A stretch of DNA of 64,000 bases from JAEUOS01 sp031423955 (GCA_031423955.1 JANPGJ010000643.1:1-64000); one strand, 5' to 3'; counted from the stretch's first letter, positions 34,218 through 44,365 are shown. Translations and numbers: made by a program. The notes: a model not told the origin generated them from the sequence alone.

Positions 34218-34997
34218 CTACTGCGCAGTCCAGCCGCCGTCGACCACGTAGCTGGCGCCGCGGATCTGGGCGGCGGCTTCGCTGCACAGAAACACCGCCA
34301 GCGCGCCCAGTTGCTCCGGCGTGACGAACTCCATCGACGGTTGTTTTTCACCCAGTAATTCGCGCTTGGCCGCGTCCGCAGGAATGTTCTGCGCTGCGGC
34401 CCGCGCGTCGATTTGCTTCTGCACCAGCGGCGTCAATACCCAGCCCGGGCAGATCGCGTTGACCGTGATCCCGGTGAGTGCGGTTTCGAGCGCGGCCGCC
34501 TTGGTCAGGCCGATGATGCCGTGCTTGGCGGCGACATAGGCCGATTTTTGGGCGGATGCGACCAGCCCGTGCGCCGAGGCGATGTTGATGACGCGGCCCC
34601 ACTTCTGCGCCTTCATCAGCGGCAGCGCGTGTTGCATGGTGTGAAAGGCTGACGACAGATTGATGGCGATGATCGCGTCCCAGCGTTCGGGCGGGAAGTC
34701 CTCGATCAGTGCAACGTGCTGGATTCCGGCGTTGTTGACCAGGATATCGACACTGCCCAGACGGGTGGCCGTCTGCTTGATCAGGTCGGCGATTTCGCCC
34801 GGTTTGGTCATGTCGGCCGCGTGGTAGTCAACCTTGACGCCGGTCGCGCCGATCTCCTTTTTCACCGCTTCGATGGTCGCAGCGTCGCCAAATCCGTTGA
34901 GCATGATGTTGGCGCCGTCGGCGGCAAGCGCGCGCGCGATACCCAGGCCGATGCCACTGGTGGAGCCAGTGACGATCGCGGTTCTTGTTTTCAGCAT
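34218..34997 (-). CDS. bdhA: 3-hydroxybutyrate dehydrogenase (SDR)
   Basis: 259 residues, classical short-chain dehydrogenase. NAD site TGSTSGIGLGIARALA, NNAGIQHVALIEDFP, catalytic Ser/Tyr/Lys in IASAHGLVASAQKSAYVAAKHG, and the 3-HBDH-type end ASYVVDGGWTAQ. It interconverts 3-hydroxybutyrate and acetoacetate in polyhydroxybutyrate turnover. ATG 34997 has AGGAG with good spacing. 78 bp after ppc on the same strand. Confidence 0.93.
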   Translation of the reverse strand: MLKTRTAIVTGSTSGIGLGIARALAADGANIMLNGFGDAATIEAVKKEIGATGVKVDYHAADMTKPGEIADLIKQTATRLGSVDILVNNAGIQHVALIEDFPPERWDAIIAINLSSAFHTMQHALPLMKAQKWGRVINIASAHGLVASAQKSAYVAAKHGIIGLTKAAALETALTGITVNAICPGWVLTPLVQKQIDARAAAQNIPADAAKRELLGEKQPSMEFVTPEQLGALAVFLCSEAAAQIRGASYVVDGGWTAQ

Positions 34998-35075
34998 GGT
35001 GATTTCTCCTGATGGATGTTCGGATGGTTCGGGCGCCGGGTACAAGGGCACACCCGGACAATAGCCGGCGGACCG

Positions 35076-37847
35076 CTAGCCGCTGTTGCGAAGCCCCGCG
35101 GCGATGCCGTTGATTGAAAGATGGATGCCGCGCTTGATGCGTTCGTCGGTATTGCCGGCGCGGTGGCGGCGTACCAGTTCAACCTGCAGGTGATTGAGCG
35201 GGTCGAGATAGGCGAAGCGGTTCTTGATCGAGCGCGCCAGCGACGGATTGCCGGCCAGGAATTCGTTCGACTGGCTGATCGCGAACAGCGCCTTGGTGGT
35301 CAATTCCCATTCCGCGCGGATGCGTTCGAATATGGTTTTGGCGAGCCGCTTGTCCTTGACCATTTCGGCGTAGCGCGACGCCACAGCGAGGTCCGATTTG
35401 GCGAGCACCATGTCCATGTTCGACAACAGGGTTTGCAGGAACGGCGAGTTGCGATAGAACCTGGCGAGTTGCCGCATGCCGGCCTCTCCATGGTGGGCCC
35501 GATAGCTGGCCACACCGGATCCGAAACCGTACCAGCCCGGCAACATGACCCGGCACTGCGCCCACGAAAACACCCAGGGGATCGCGCGCAGATCCTCGAT
35601 GCGTCCGGTAGCCTTGCGCGACGCCGGACGGCTGCCGATGTTGAGCTCGGCGATTTCGGAAATCGGCGTGGACTGAAAAAAGTAGTCGGTGAAACCGGGT
35701 GTCTCGTACACCAGATCCCGATAGGCCGCGTGCGCGGCGACGGAGATTTCCTGCATCGCATTGATGAACGCAGGCGTGCCCTGGACCTCGGCGCCGGCGA
35801 GTTGCGGCAACAGGGTGGCTTCCATGGTGGCTGCCAGCAGCGTTTCAAGATTGCGCCGCCCGGTATCCGGCGTGGCGTATTTGCCGGCAATGATCTCGCC
35901 CTGCTCGGTCAAGCGGATCTGGCCGTTTACGCTGCCCGGTGGCTGCGCCAGGATCGCCTGGTAACTCGGCCCGCCGCCGCGACCCACCGAGCCGCCACGG
36001 CCGTGGAACAGGCGCAGTGTCACGTCTTCGGCGCGGAACAGGTCGACCAAGGCGACCTCGGCCTGGTACAAGGCCCAGGTCGAAGTGAAAAACCCGCCAT
36101 CCTTGTTGCTGTCGGAGTAGCCGAGCATGATCTCCTGGGTATTCGACAGACCGTTGATCACGGTGCGGGCGACCGGCAGCGCCAGCCAGCGCGCCATGAT
36201 CACGCTTGCCCGGTCAAGATCGGCGATCGATTCGAACAGCGGGATCACGTTCATGCCGGCCACCCCGAGCTGGGGCAGAAACAGTCCGGCCTCCTTCGCA
36301 AGGATCAGCACTTCGAGCATGTCCGACACCGATTCGCAGCGCGAAATAATGTAGTTCGGACAGGCATCGCGCCCGAACCGGACCTGCATCTCGGCGGCCT
36401 TGCGGACGATCCCGAGTTCCTTTTGCGTCTCGTCGGAATAGGTCGCGTACGGCGAATACAGCAGACGCGGACGTGCCAGTTCGTCAGTCAGCAACGCGAT
36501 CCGTCCTGCCTCGTCGAGTTCCGCATAGTTGGCAGCGGCGCCCGCCATGGTCAGCAATTCGGTCACCACACGCTGATGCACATCCGAACTCTGGCGCAGG
36601 TCCACCGGCGCCATGTGAAAGCCGAAAATCCGGATCGCCCGTGTCAGCGGCGCCAGGCGCGGTTTGGCCAAAAGGGCAGCACCATTGGCGGTGAGCGACG
36701 CCTTGACGACTTCCAGGTCGTTGATCAACCGGGCCGGTGTTTCATACGCAACGCTGTGGCCGATTTCGTGACGCAGCGCCTCGACTCCGGTCAACCCACG
36801 CAGGGTTGCCGCCAGTCGCGCGTAAACGCCGATCAGGGCGCGTCGATAGGGCTCCGCCTTGCGGTGCCCGGAGGTGTCAGGCGATGCCTCGGCCATTTGC
36901 GCAAGCGCAGGACTGACCTTGACAAGTACGGTCGACAGCGACAATTCGGCACCGAGACGGTGTACTTCTTCAAGATAGTGTTCGAGTACCAGCGCGGCGC
37001 CACGGGTCAGGGCATGTTCCAGAGTATCGGCGTTGACGTACGGGTTGCCGTCGCGATCGCCGCCGATCCAGCTGCCGACACGGAAAATCGGCGCAATGTG
37101 CGGCAGCCTGGCACTTGGCGCGGCGCGGTTGAGCAACTCTTCGACTTGACCGTAGAGGCGCGGCAACTCGCGCAGGAAGGTGTAGCGAAAAAAGGAATGT
37201 CCGTTCTCGATTTCGTCGACCACGCGCAGTCGGGTCAGGCGCAACATGCCGGTTTGCCACAGCGTCAGCACCTTGGCATGCAAGGCTTCACTGATGCCGG
37301 ATTGTTCGTCCGGTGTGAGAGGCGGGCCGGTCAAGTCGGCAACCAGGCGCGCGATGTCGAGTTCGGTGTCGAGAATGCTTTTGCGTTGGACTTCGGTGGG
37401 ATGCGCGGTCAATACGGCGGCGAGGTTCGAGGTTTCAAAGAACTCGCGCACCCTAGCCGGCGCAACCCTGGCTTGTGCGACTCGCCTGAACGCGAACGCG
37501 ATCGAACCCTCGGCCGGCGCGACCCCGGCGAGCGAGTCTGAGCGATGGCGCCGCCGCAGATGCACGTCTTCGGCGATGTTGGCGAGATGCGAAAAATACG
37601 AAAACGCCCGAACTACCGATACGGTGCGATCGCGTGACAGCCGGTTCAACAGTTGGGTAAGCCGGCGGCGCGCCTCGCCGTCGTTGTCGCGGCGGAAGCG
37701 AACCGCCAACTGGCGCACCGTTTCAATGGTCTGGAACGCTTCCCGCCCTTCCTGCGCCTTGATGGTGTCGCCGAGAATCCGCCCAAGCAGGCGAATGTCT
37801 TCCTTGAGCGGGGTATCGTCCTGTGCTGCAGGCTTGGCATGGGTCAT
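35076..37847 (-). CDS. ppc: Phosphoenolpyruvate carboxylase
   Basis: 923 residues. Active-site motifs: VLTAHPTEVQRKSI (His), GGDRDGNPYVNADT, LGYSDSNKDGGFFTS, FHGRGGSVGRGGGP (the glycine loop) and the C-terminal MDMVLAKSDLAVASRYAEMV and RNTG-like LRNSG end. It makes oxaloacetate from PEP and bicarbonate. Lies divergent from hemC with a thioredoxin-like gene between, an arrangement common in betaproteobacteria. Confidence 0.98.
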   Translation of the reverse strand: MTHAKPAAQDDTPLKEDIRLLGRILGDTIKAQEGREAFQTIETVRQLAVRFRRDNDGEARRRLTQLLNRLSRDRTVSVVRAFSYFSHLANIAEDVHLRRRHRSDSLAGVAPAEGSIAFAFRRVAQARVAPARVREFFETSNLAAVLTAHPTEVQRKSILDTELDIARLVADLTGPPLTPDEQSGISEALHAKVLTLWQTGMLRLTRLRVVDEIENGHSFFRYTFLRELPRLYGQVEELLNRAAPSARLPHIAPIFRVGSWIGGDRDGNPYVNADTLEHALTRGAALVLEHYLEEVHRLGAELSLSTVLVKVSPALAQMAEASPDTSGHRKAEPYRRALIGVYARLAATLRGLTGVEALRHEIGHSVAYETPARLINDLEVVKASLTANGAALLAKPRLAPLTRAIRIFGFHMAPVDLRQSSDVHQRVVTELLTMAGAAANYAELDEAGRIALLTDELARPRLLYSPYATYSDETQKELGIVRKAAEMQVRFGRDACPNYIISRCESVSDMLEVLILAKEAGLFLPQLGVAGMNVIPLFESIADLDRASVIMARWLALPVARTVINGLSNTQEIMLGYSDSNKDGGFFTSTWALYQAEVALVDLFRAEDVTLRLFHGRGGSVGRGGGPSYQAILAQPPGSVNGQIRLTEQGEIIAGKYATPDTGRRNLETLLAATMEATLLPQLAGAEVQGTPAFINAMQEISVAAHAAYRDLVYETPGFTDYFFQSTPISEIAELNIGSRPASRKATGRIEDLRAIPWVFSWAQCRVMLPGWYGFGSGVASYRAHHGEAGMRQLARFYRNSPFLQTLLSNMDMVLAKSDLAVASRYAEMVKDKRLAKTIFERIRAEWELTTKALFAISQSNEFLAGNPSLARSIKNRFAYLDPLNHLQVELVRRHRAGNTDERIKRGIHLSINGIAAGLRNSG

Positions 37848-37967
37848 CGCAGGTAGGGAGTGTGTGCTGGATCGATGATGGAGTTGTTGCAGGAACGCTG
37901 TTGAATTCGGGAGTAGAGGCTTATCGCAATGCAGGTGATTCGTGGCGCGTCGTTGGGAGGTCTTGCC

Positions 37968-38420
37968 TCAGGATTTGGTCAGACGTGTGATCGCGGCTTC
38001 GAGCCGCTGCTCAAGGTAAGCGGCGTAGAAATCCGGAACGGTGAAGCCGGCCACGGGTTCGGCGATCTGCCTGCCATTGCCGTCGATGAAAATGACCGTG
38101 GGAAAGACGCGGATGCCATAGCTGCGTGCCAGGTCACGCCCGGTGATGGCACGGCCGTCGATCCCGGCAATCGTGGCCTCGATCGCGACTTCGCGGATCA
38201 GCGTACGCGCCGACCAGGCACCGCTTTCGGCCAGCGGCCGCAGGTATTCACGTCTTGCGCGTTCGCAGTATGCGCAGCCAGGCTGAGTGAAAAACAGCAG
38301 GATTGGCAGGTTTTTGCTGGTAGCGTTGCGCGCATCTGCCGCAAGTGAGCCGGTGCGCAAGGAATCCGCGCTGGTCGACCACGGCGCCCAGAGCAGCAAA
38401 AGTGCGCATGTTAGAATCAT
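37968..38420 (-). CDS. Periplasmic thioredoxin-fold protein (CAYC)
   Basis: 150 residues from ATG 38420. Signal sequence MILTCALLLLWAPWSTSADS, then a thioredoxin fold: NLPILLFFTQPGCAYCERAR with the redox motif CAYC, and cis-Pro loop IRVFPTVIFIDGNG. Resembles SoxW/DsbD-end type reductants that act on periplasmic thiols. Upstream in-frame starts (38642 outward) would add a long unrelated N-region; the ribosome binding site at 38420 is weak, so the start is moderately certain. Between divergent ppc and hemC. Confidence 0.85.
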   Translation of the reverse strand: MILTCALLLLWAPWSTSADSLRTGSLAADARNATSKNLPILLFFTQPGCAYCERARREYLRPLAESGAWSARTLIREVAIEATIAGIDGRAITGRDLARSYGIRVFPTVIFIDGNGRQIAEPVAGFTVPDFYAAYLEQRLEAAITRLTKS

Positions 38421-38668
38421 GCTCAAACGCAGTGCGAGTGCGCGCAGCGCGAGTGCGTCTGACCATACAGGCGCGCGCGGCCACGGGGACGAAACGCCAC
38501 AGCATGAGGTGGTACCAGCGAACAAGCGGTCGCCGATAGCCGCGCCGTCATCGCCGGTGCGGTCCGTTTTTTCCATGTCAGGCGCGCCGCGGCACGCTCG
38601 GGAATGCCGATTCGTCCATGTCATTTGGTGTTCACGCCGCATCTTCGCTCCTCGGGACTTCAGAACGC

Positions 38669-39601
38669 ATGAACAATCAACCGGACCGGCTGATCATCGC
38701 CTCCCGCGAAAGCCGTTTGGCGATGTGGCAGGCCGAACATGTTCGCGCTGCGTTGCAGCAATTATATCCCCGGTGCGCGGTTTCGATTCTCGGCATGACC
38801 ACCCGTGGCGACCAGATTCTCGATCGCACGCTGTCAAAGGTTGGTGGCAAGGGTTTGTTCATCAAGGAACTGGAATCCGCACTCATCGACCGGCGCGCAG
38901 ATCTCGCCGTGCATTCGATGAAGGACGTGCCGGTTGACATGGGGCCCGAGTTCGCGCTGGCGGCCACGCTTGAACGTGAGGACCCGCGCGACGCCTTCGT
39001 GTCCCGCTCGTATGCCGATCTGGCCAGCCTTCCGCGCGATGCGGTGGTCGGGACATCGAGCTTGCGCCGTGAATCACAGATCCGGCGCCGCTATCCGCAC
39101 CTGCTGGTGCGAGCCTTGCGCGGCAATCTTGACACCCGCCTGCGCAAACTCGATGCCGGTGAGTATGACGCGATTGTGCTGGCAGCAGCGGGGCTCAAGC
39201 GACTCGGGATGGCCGGGCGGATTCGGGCGATACTGGCGCCGTCAGAACTGCTGCCGGCAGTTGGCCAGGGGGCGTTGGCGATCGAAACCCTGGCTGCCCG
39301 CTCCGATTTGCATGGCTGGCTCGCGCCTTTGAATCATGCCGAAACCGAGGTTTGCGTGCGTGCTGAGCGAATGGTCAGCCGGGTCCTTGGCGGCAGTTGC
39401 TCAGTGCCGCTGGCCGCCTACGCGGAGGTCGAGGGAAATCAACTGCGCTTGCGTGCGCTTGTTGCCTCGCCTGACGGTTGCCACATGGCGGAATCCGAAT
39501 CGAGCGGCGCGCTCGACGCGGCCGAGACTTTGGCCGACTCGCTCGCCCGGCGCTTGCTTGACGGTGGTGCCCGCGGAATTCTTGACGCACTTGAACTGTA
39601 G
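38669..39601 (+). CDS. hemC: Porphobilinogen deaminase
   Basis: 310 residues. RLIIASRESRLAMWQAEHV, GKGLFIKELESAL, AVHSMKDVP, VGTSSLRRESQIRRR, and the dipyrromethane-cofactor cysteine in VLGGSCSVPLAAY. Makes hydroxymethylbilane in heme synthesis. Starts the hemC-hemD-hemX-hemY operon; 2 bp before hemD. Confidence 0.98.
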   Translation: MNNQPDRLIIASRESRLAMWQAEHVRAALQQLYPRCAVSILGMTTRGDQILDRTLSKVGGKGLFIKELESALIDRRADLAVHSMKDVPVDMGPEFALAATLEREDPRDAFVSRSYADLASLPRDAVVGTSSLRRESQIRRRYPHLLVRALRGNLDTRLRKLDAGEYDAIVLAAAGLKRLGMAGRIRAILAPSELLPAVGQGALAIETLAARSDLHGWLAPLNHAETEVCVRAERMVSRVLGGSCSVPLAAYAEVEGNQLRLRALVASPDGCHMAESESSGALDAAETLADSLARRLLDGGARGILDALEL

Positions 39602-39603
39602 AC

Positions 39604-40488
39604 ATGAAAGTCGCGGATGTGGCACCGGCAAGTCCGGAGACGGTGACCAAGGGGCGCGCTTTCGGTGGTAGCAGCCCGGGTGACATGTTTCTAAAGGCGC
39701 GGATGGTGCTGGTCACCCGGCCTGCAGGGCAGGCTGAGGCCCTGGTGCAGGAAATTGCGGCGGCAGGCGGGGAGGCGGTGCGCTTTCCAACCCTTGACAT
39801 CGAAGCGCTGGCAGCGGACGAGGCGCTTGACCGCGTCTTGCGACGCCTCGGAAAATTCGACCTGGTGGTGTTTGTCAGCCACAACGCGGCGCTGCAGGCA
39901 CAGGCGCGATGCGTGGAACTTGGATTGCCGGGATTGGCGGTCGTGCGGCGTGCGGCTGCGCCCGGCCCCGGCACCGCTGCGGCATTGACGGCATTGGGAG
40001 TGGCCGAAGTGCTGGTGCCTGCACACCGGTTCGATAGCGAAGGCATGATCGACGTACTGGTGGAGCGGGCGATTGCCCCGGCTTCAGTCCTGATTCTGCG
40101 AGGAACCGGGTCGTCCCAACAAGACGCCGAGGGTAGCGGGCGCGAGCTGATCGCGCAGTGGTTGCGGCAACGTGGCGCGGCCGTCGAATCCATCGCCTGC
40201 TATCGGCGCCGGCGCGTTGCGGCGCCGCCGGCGCAGATCGCCGCCCTGTTGGCGCGCCCGCCGGCGGACGCGATCGTGATCAGCAGTTCCGAAGGCGGCG
40301 AAGCCCTGGTCGCGTTGCTTGGCGGAGCAGGTTTGGCCTGGCTGGCTGCGTCGGTGATTTTTGTGCCGCATTCACGCATCGCGGCGCGCATGCGCACATT
40401 CGGACTGGTGAATGTGCGAGTGACTGCCGGTGGCGACGCCGGCATCATGCGCGGTCTTTTCGAACATTTCAGGGCTCAATCCAATTGA
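39604..40488 (+). CDS. hemD: Uroporphyrinogen-III synthase
   Basis: 294 residues with an N-terminal ~30-residue extension, then MVLVTRPAGQAEALVQEI, FVSHNAALQAQ, PGTAAALTALGVAEVLVP, ILRGTGSSQQ and DAIVISSSEGGEALV. Low sequence conservation is normal for HemD; the hemC context supports it. Cyclises hydroxymethylbilane. An internal ATG at about 39703 (MVLVTRP) may be the true start since homologues begin near it. Confidence 0.93.
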   Translation: MKVADVAPASPETVTKGRAFGGSSPGDMFLKARMVLVTRPAGQAEALVQEIAAAGGEAVRFPTLDIEALAADEALDRVLRRLGKFDLVVFVSHNAALQAQARCVELGLPGLAVVRRAAAPGPGTAAALTALGVAEVLVPAHRFDSEGMIDVLVERAIAPASVLILRGTGSSQQDAEGSGRELIAQWLRQRGAAVESIACYRRRRVAAPPAQIAALLARPPADAIVISSSEGGEALVALLGGAGLAWLAASVIFVPHSRIAARMRTFGLVNVRVTAGGDAGIMRGLFEHFRAQSN

Positions 40489-41597
40489 GTGAAACCGCGA
40501 CGCCCGGCGACGCGCCGCCCGCAACGGGGCCGGGCACGGTTGCGGCCCGGCCGATCGGGCGAATCGAGGCCTGGCGCGCCGCCTGGACGGCGCCGCGAAC
40601 CGCGGTACTGGTGCTTGCGATCCTGTTCGTGATCGGGTGGTGGGACGGGCGAAGTCAGGTCGCTGCCTTGCGCTCGGACATGGCGGCGCGCCTGAAGCAG
40701 GAAGAGGACTTGTCGCGCCAGACCCGGGCGGCGGCGCGCGAGGCGCAGGACCGGATGCGCGAAGCGCTGCTGAAGATGGCGGCACTCGAAACGCGCTTGC
40801 TCGAGTCGCAGAGCCAGCAGGCGGCGCTCGAAGGCATGTATCAGGACTTGTCGCGCAATCGCGACGAGTGGGCACTGTCGGAGATCGAGCAGACGCTGAC
40901 TCTGGCGGCGCAGCAACTCCAGCTGGCCGGAAATGTTCGCGGCGCCCTGCTTGCGCTGCAGAATGCCGACGCACGCCTCGGGCGTGCGGATCGCGCCCAG
41001 TTCATTGCGGTGCGGCGCGTCCTTCAGAAAGACATTGAGCGCCTCAAGGCATTGCCGCAAATCGATACTGCCGGCATCGCGATCAAGCTCGACGCGGTGA
41101 TCGCGAGCGCGGATTCGCTGCCGCTGATTTTCGACGAAAAACTGCAGCCGCAGGCGGCGCGGCCGAAGGCGCCCGCGCCCGTTGTCGGTGCCGACAAGTT
41201 GGCAAATGCTGCCGCACCGTCGATTTGGGAGCGCTTGCGTGACGACGCCTGGGAGCAATTTCGGCAGCTGGTGCGCATTCGTGACATCGAGAATGCCGAT
41301 CCCGTGCTGCTCAATCCGTCCCAGGCATTCTTTCTGCGCGAAAACCTCAAGTTGCGCCTGCTCAATGCCCGCATCGCGTTGTTGCAGCGAAACGAGCCGC
41401 TGTTTCGCCAGGACCTGGCGTCGGCCAATCAGTGGCTGGCCCGCTACTTTGACGTTCGCTCGCGCGCCGGTGCCGGCGCGGTGGCGAGCCTGAATGCATT
41501 GGTCGCAAGCGCGGTAAGCATCGAATTGCCGACGCTGGCGGACAGCCTGAACGCAGTGCGCAACTACAAGGCGCCGACACGCGTGCTGCCGAAATAA
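40485..41597 (+). CDS. hemX: HemX-like membrane protein
   Basis: 370 residues. One membrane helix (TAVLVLAILFVIGWW), a coiled coil (~60-110) and a periplasmic domain with DEWALSEIEQTLTLAAQQLQL (split), and WEQFRQLVRIRDI with LREN-type LRENLKLRLLNARIALLQRNE. HemX accompanies hemCD in proteobacteria; its function is uncertain. Start is TTG 40485, overlapping the hemD stop as TTGA; there is no ATG candidate nearby. Confidence 0.9.
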   Translation: MSETATPGDAPPATGPGTVAARPIGRIEAWRAAWTAPRTAVLVLAILFVIGWWDGRSQVAALRSDMAARLKQEEDLSRQTRAAAREAQDRMREALLKMAALETRLLESQSQQAALEGMYQDLSRNRDEWALSEIEQTLTLAAQQLQLAGNVRGALLALQNADARLGRADRAQFIAVRRVLQKDIERLKALPQIDTAGIAIKLDAVIASADSLPLIFDEKLQPQAARPKAPAPVVGADKLANAAAPSIWERLRDDAWEQFRQLVRIRDIENADPVLLNPSQAFFLRENLKLRLLNARIALLQRNEPLFRQDLASANQWLARYFDVRSRAGAGAVASLNALVASAVSIELPTLADSLNAVRNYKAPTRVLPK

Positions 41598-41598
41598 C

Positions 41599-42771
41599 AT
41601 GCGCGGCCTGTTCTGGATACTGGCCCTGTTTGCCGCCGCTGTCGGCCTGTCGCTGGTGGCGCGCTACAACGATGGCTACGTACTGCTGTTCGTGGCGCCG
41701 AAGCGGATCGAACTGTCCCTGACGCTGTTTGCAATCCTGCAGGTGACCGCTTTCGTCGTGCTGTATTTTTTTGTACGCGCGGCTGCCTATACCTTGCGTC
41801 TGCCGGACATGGTGCGCGAATTTCGGGTCACGAGAACCCGCCAGCAGGCACGCCATGCGTTGTTCGATGCGCTGACCAGTTCGTTCGAAGGTCGTTACGC
41901 GCGGGCGGAGCGCGCGGCCGGTATCGCGCACGATACCGGCGAAGAACCGGTTCTCGCGGCCCTGGTTGCCGGGCGTGCGGCGCATGCGCTCAATCACGCC
42001 GAGGTGCGCGACCGCTGGCTGGCGCGCGCGCGCGCCGCGGCAACCAGTTCCGGCGGCAAATCGCTGTTGCATGCGGTTCTGATGACGCAGGCCGAATTGC
42101 TGGCCGACGAGCGGCGCGACGGCGAGGCGCTCGAGGTACTGCGCGAACTCAATCGCAGCGGGACACGGCATATCGCCAGTCAACGGCTGGCGCTCAACTC
42201 GATGTTGCGTACCGGCGCCTGGGAAGAGGCGCTGAGGACCGCGCGGCAACTGGAGGAGCACAACGCGATTCATCCCGCGATCATGGAGCGGACCCGCGAG
42301 GCGGCGTATGCCGGGCTGTTCGGCGCGCAGGATGCGCAGGGCCTGCGGTCGCTGTTGCGGAAAATGCCGTCAGGCGAGCGGCGCATGGTGCCGGTGGCGC
42401 GCATTCTGGCGCGCGCGCTGATCTCCGCTGGCCTGGTCACGGAGGCGCGCGACCTGATCGAAAGCGTGCTCGATGTCGCGTGGGATGACGATCTGGGCGA
42501 TCTGTATGCCGGGTGCGACGACGCGACTGCGACGCGACTGGCGCGCTGCGAGGCGTGGCGCACGCGTTATCCGGACGAAGCCGGCCTGTTGCTGACACTG
42601 GGCCGCATCTGCGTCGCGTTGGCCCTGTGGGGCAAGGCCCGCGAGTATCTGGAACTGTCGCTTTCGTTGCGGCCGGCGCCGCGTACGCATGCCGAATTGG
42701 CGCGCATGTTCGATGCCTCGGGGCGCGTCGATCTCGCCAACCGGCATTTCCGGCTGGCGGCGGCGCCCTGA
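41599..42771 (+). CDS. hemY: HemY-like TPR membrane protein
   Basis: 390 residues. Two N-terminal helices (FWILALFAAAVGLSLVAR; FAILQVTAFVVLYFFV) then TPR-like helical repeats (EEPVLAALVAGRAAHAL, WGKAREYLELSLSLRPAPRT). Typical protoheme IX biosynthesis protein HemY of gamma/betaproteobacteria, which is not the Bacillus protoporphyrinogen oxidase HemY. Role unclear. One base after hemX; end of the operon. Confidence 0.95.
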   Translation: MRGLFWILALFAAAVGLSLVARYNDGYVLLFVAPKRIELSLTLFAILQVTAFVVLYFFVRAAAYTLRLPDMVREFRVTRTRQQARHALFDALTSSFEGRYARAERAAGIAHDTGEEPVLAALVAGRAAHALNHAEVRDRWLARARAAATSSGGKSLLHAVLMTQAELLADERRDGEALEVLRELNRSGTRHIASQRLALNSMLRTGAWEEALRTARQLEEHNAIHPAIMERTREAAYAGLFGAQDAQGLRSLLRKMPSGERRMVPVARILARALISAGLVTEARDLIESVLDVAWDDDLGDLYAGCDDATATRLARCEAWRTRYPDEAGLLLTLGRICVALALWGKAREYLELSLSLRPAPRTHAELARMFDASGRVDLANRHFRLAAAP

Positions 42772-42842
42772 GGACCCGCCGGCCGCTGTGCCGCGTTGCG
42801 GCTGCATCGCTCGCGGGGGCGAATTTGGTGGGGTCGATATGG

Positions 42843-42848
42843 CATAAT
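42843..42848 (+). promoter_or_regulatory. Possible -10 element (CATAAT) before leuC
   Basis: CATAAT in TATGGCATAAT, 47 bp upstream of the leuC ATG. No consensus -35 at 17 bp. Confidence 0.35.
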
Positions 42849-42895
42849 CGCGGTCCCTCTCGTGCCACGACTTTCACGAAAATCGCGCCTATCCT

Positions 42896-44317
42896 ATGCC
42901 GCAAACGCTCTACGAAAAACTGTGGGATGCCCACATCGTCCACTCGGAAGAAGACGGGACCGGGCTGTTGTACATCGACCGCCATCTGGTGCATGAAGTC
43001 ACCAGTCCGCAGGCGTTCGATGGCTTGCGCGCTGCCGGTCGCCCGGTGTGGCGCACCGATTCGATTGTCTGCACCGCTGACCACAACACGCCGACGACCG
43101 ACTGGCATCTCGGCCTGGACGGCATCACCGACACCATCGCGCGCGAGCAGATCGTCGCCCTGGACCGCAACATCAAGGCGTATGGCGCGCTTGCCTATTT
43201 CCCGTTTCTTGACAAGCGGCAGGGCATCGTGCACGTGATCGGACCGGAACAGGGCGCGACGCTGCCCGGCATGACCGTGGTTTGTGGTGATTCGCACACT
43301 TCGACCCATGGCGCGTTCGCCTGTCTGGCGCATGGCATCGGTACCTCTGAAGTCGAGCATGTGATGGCCACCCAGTGCCTGGTCGCCAAGAAAATGAAGT
43401 CGATGCAGGTGCGGGTCGAGGGGAAAATGCCGGCAGGAGTGACGGCCAAGGACATGGCGCTGGCGATCATCGGCAAGATCGGAACCGCTGGCGGAACCGA
43501 ATGCGCGATCGAGTTCACCGGTAGTGCCGTACGCGCATTGACGATGGAAGGCCGCATGACCCTGTGCAACATGGCCATCGAGGCCGGCGCACGCGCCGGC
43601 CTGGTGGCGTTTGATGAAACCACCGCGGCGTATCTGAAGGGCCGGCCGTTTGCACCGAAAGGAGCCGAGTGGGACGTGGCGGTCGAATACTGGAAAACGC
43701 TCAAGTCCGATCCTGGCGCGAGCTTCAGCGCCACTGTTGAAATGCGCGGCGAGGATATACTTCCGCACGTGACCTGGGGCACTTCGCCCGAGATGGTGAC
43801 CACCATTGATGGTCGGGTTCCCGATCCGGAGCGCGAAAAAGACAGCGCGCGGCGCAGCGGCATCGAAAACGCCCTGGTCTACATGGGGCTCAAACCGGAC
43901 ATGGCGATCACCGACATTCACCTGGACAAGGTGTTTATCGGGTCTTGCACCAACTCGCGCATCGAGGATATTCGCCAGGCTGCCTGGGTGGTCAAGCGTC
44001 TGGGGCGGCGGATAGCGCCGAATATCAAGTTGGCAATGGTGGTTCCGGGGTCGGGGTTGGTCAAGGCGCAGGCCGAGGCAGAAGGATTGCACAAGGTATT
44101 CACCGACGCCGGTTTCGAATGGCGCGAGCCTGGTTGTTCGATGTGTCTGGCGATGAATGCCGACAAACTGCAGCCCGGGGAGCGCTGCGCCTCGACGTCG
44201 AACCGCAATTTCGAAGGCCGTCAGGGCGCGGGCGGCCGCACCCATCTGGTGAGTCCGGCGATGGCGGCTGCCGCCGCCATCGAGGGCAGATTCGCCGACG
44301 TCCGCAAACTGACCTGA
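42896..44317 (+). CDS. leuC: 3-isopropylmalate dehydratase large subunit
   Basis: 473 residues. Aconitase superfamily; [4Fe-4S] ligands in IGSCTNSRIEDIR and GCSMCLAMNADKL; CGDSHTSTHGAFACLAHGIG is the other signature. With LeuD it isomerises 2- to 3-isopropylmalate. First gene of leuC-leuD-leuB. Shine-Dalgarno weak. Confidence 0.98.
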   Translation: MPQTLYEKLWDAHIVHSEEDGTGLLYIDRHLVHEVTSPQAFDGLRAAGRPVWRTDSIVCTADHNTPTTDWHLGLDGITDTIAREQIVALDRNIKAYGALAYFPFLDKRQGIVHVIGPEQGATLPGMTVVCGDSHTSTHGAFACLAHGIGTSEVEHVMATQCLVAKKMKSMQVRVEGKMPAGVTAKDMALAIIGKIGTAGGTECAIEFTGSAVRALTMEGRMTLCNMAIEAGARAGLVAFDETTAAYLKGRPFAPKGAEWDVAVEYWKTLKSDPGASFSATVEMRGEDILPHVTWGTSPEMVTTIDGRVPDPEREKDSARRSGIENALVYMGLKPDMAITDIHLDKVFIGSCTNSRIEDIRQAAWVVKRLGRRIAPNIKLAMVVPGSGLVKAQAEAEGLHKVFTDAGFEWREPGCSMCLAMNADKLQPGERCASTSNRNFEGRQGAGGRTHLVSPAMAAAAAIEGRFADVRKLT

Positions 44318-44365
44318 CATCTTTCGCCGGGCCCGGTCACGGGCGGCGCGCTAGGAACACCGAAC

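Noticed and set aside
35121..37541. 806-codon open frame opposite ppc
   Set aside because: GC-rich shadow: it mirrors the codon pattern of ppc on the other strand, has no recognisable domain and the true gene has all catalytic motifs.
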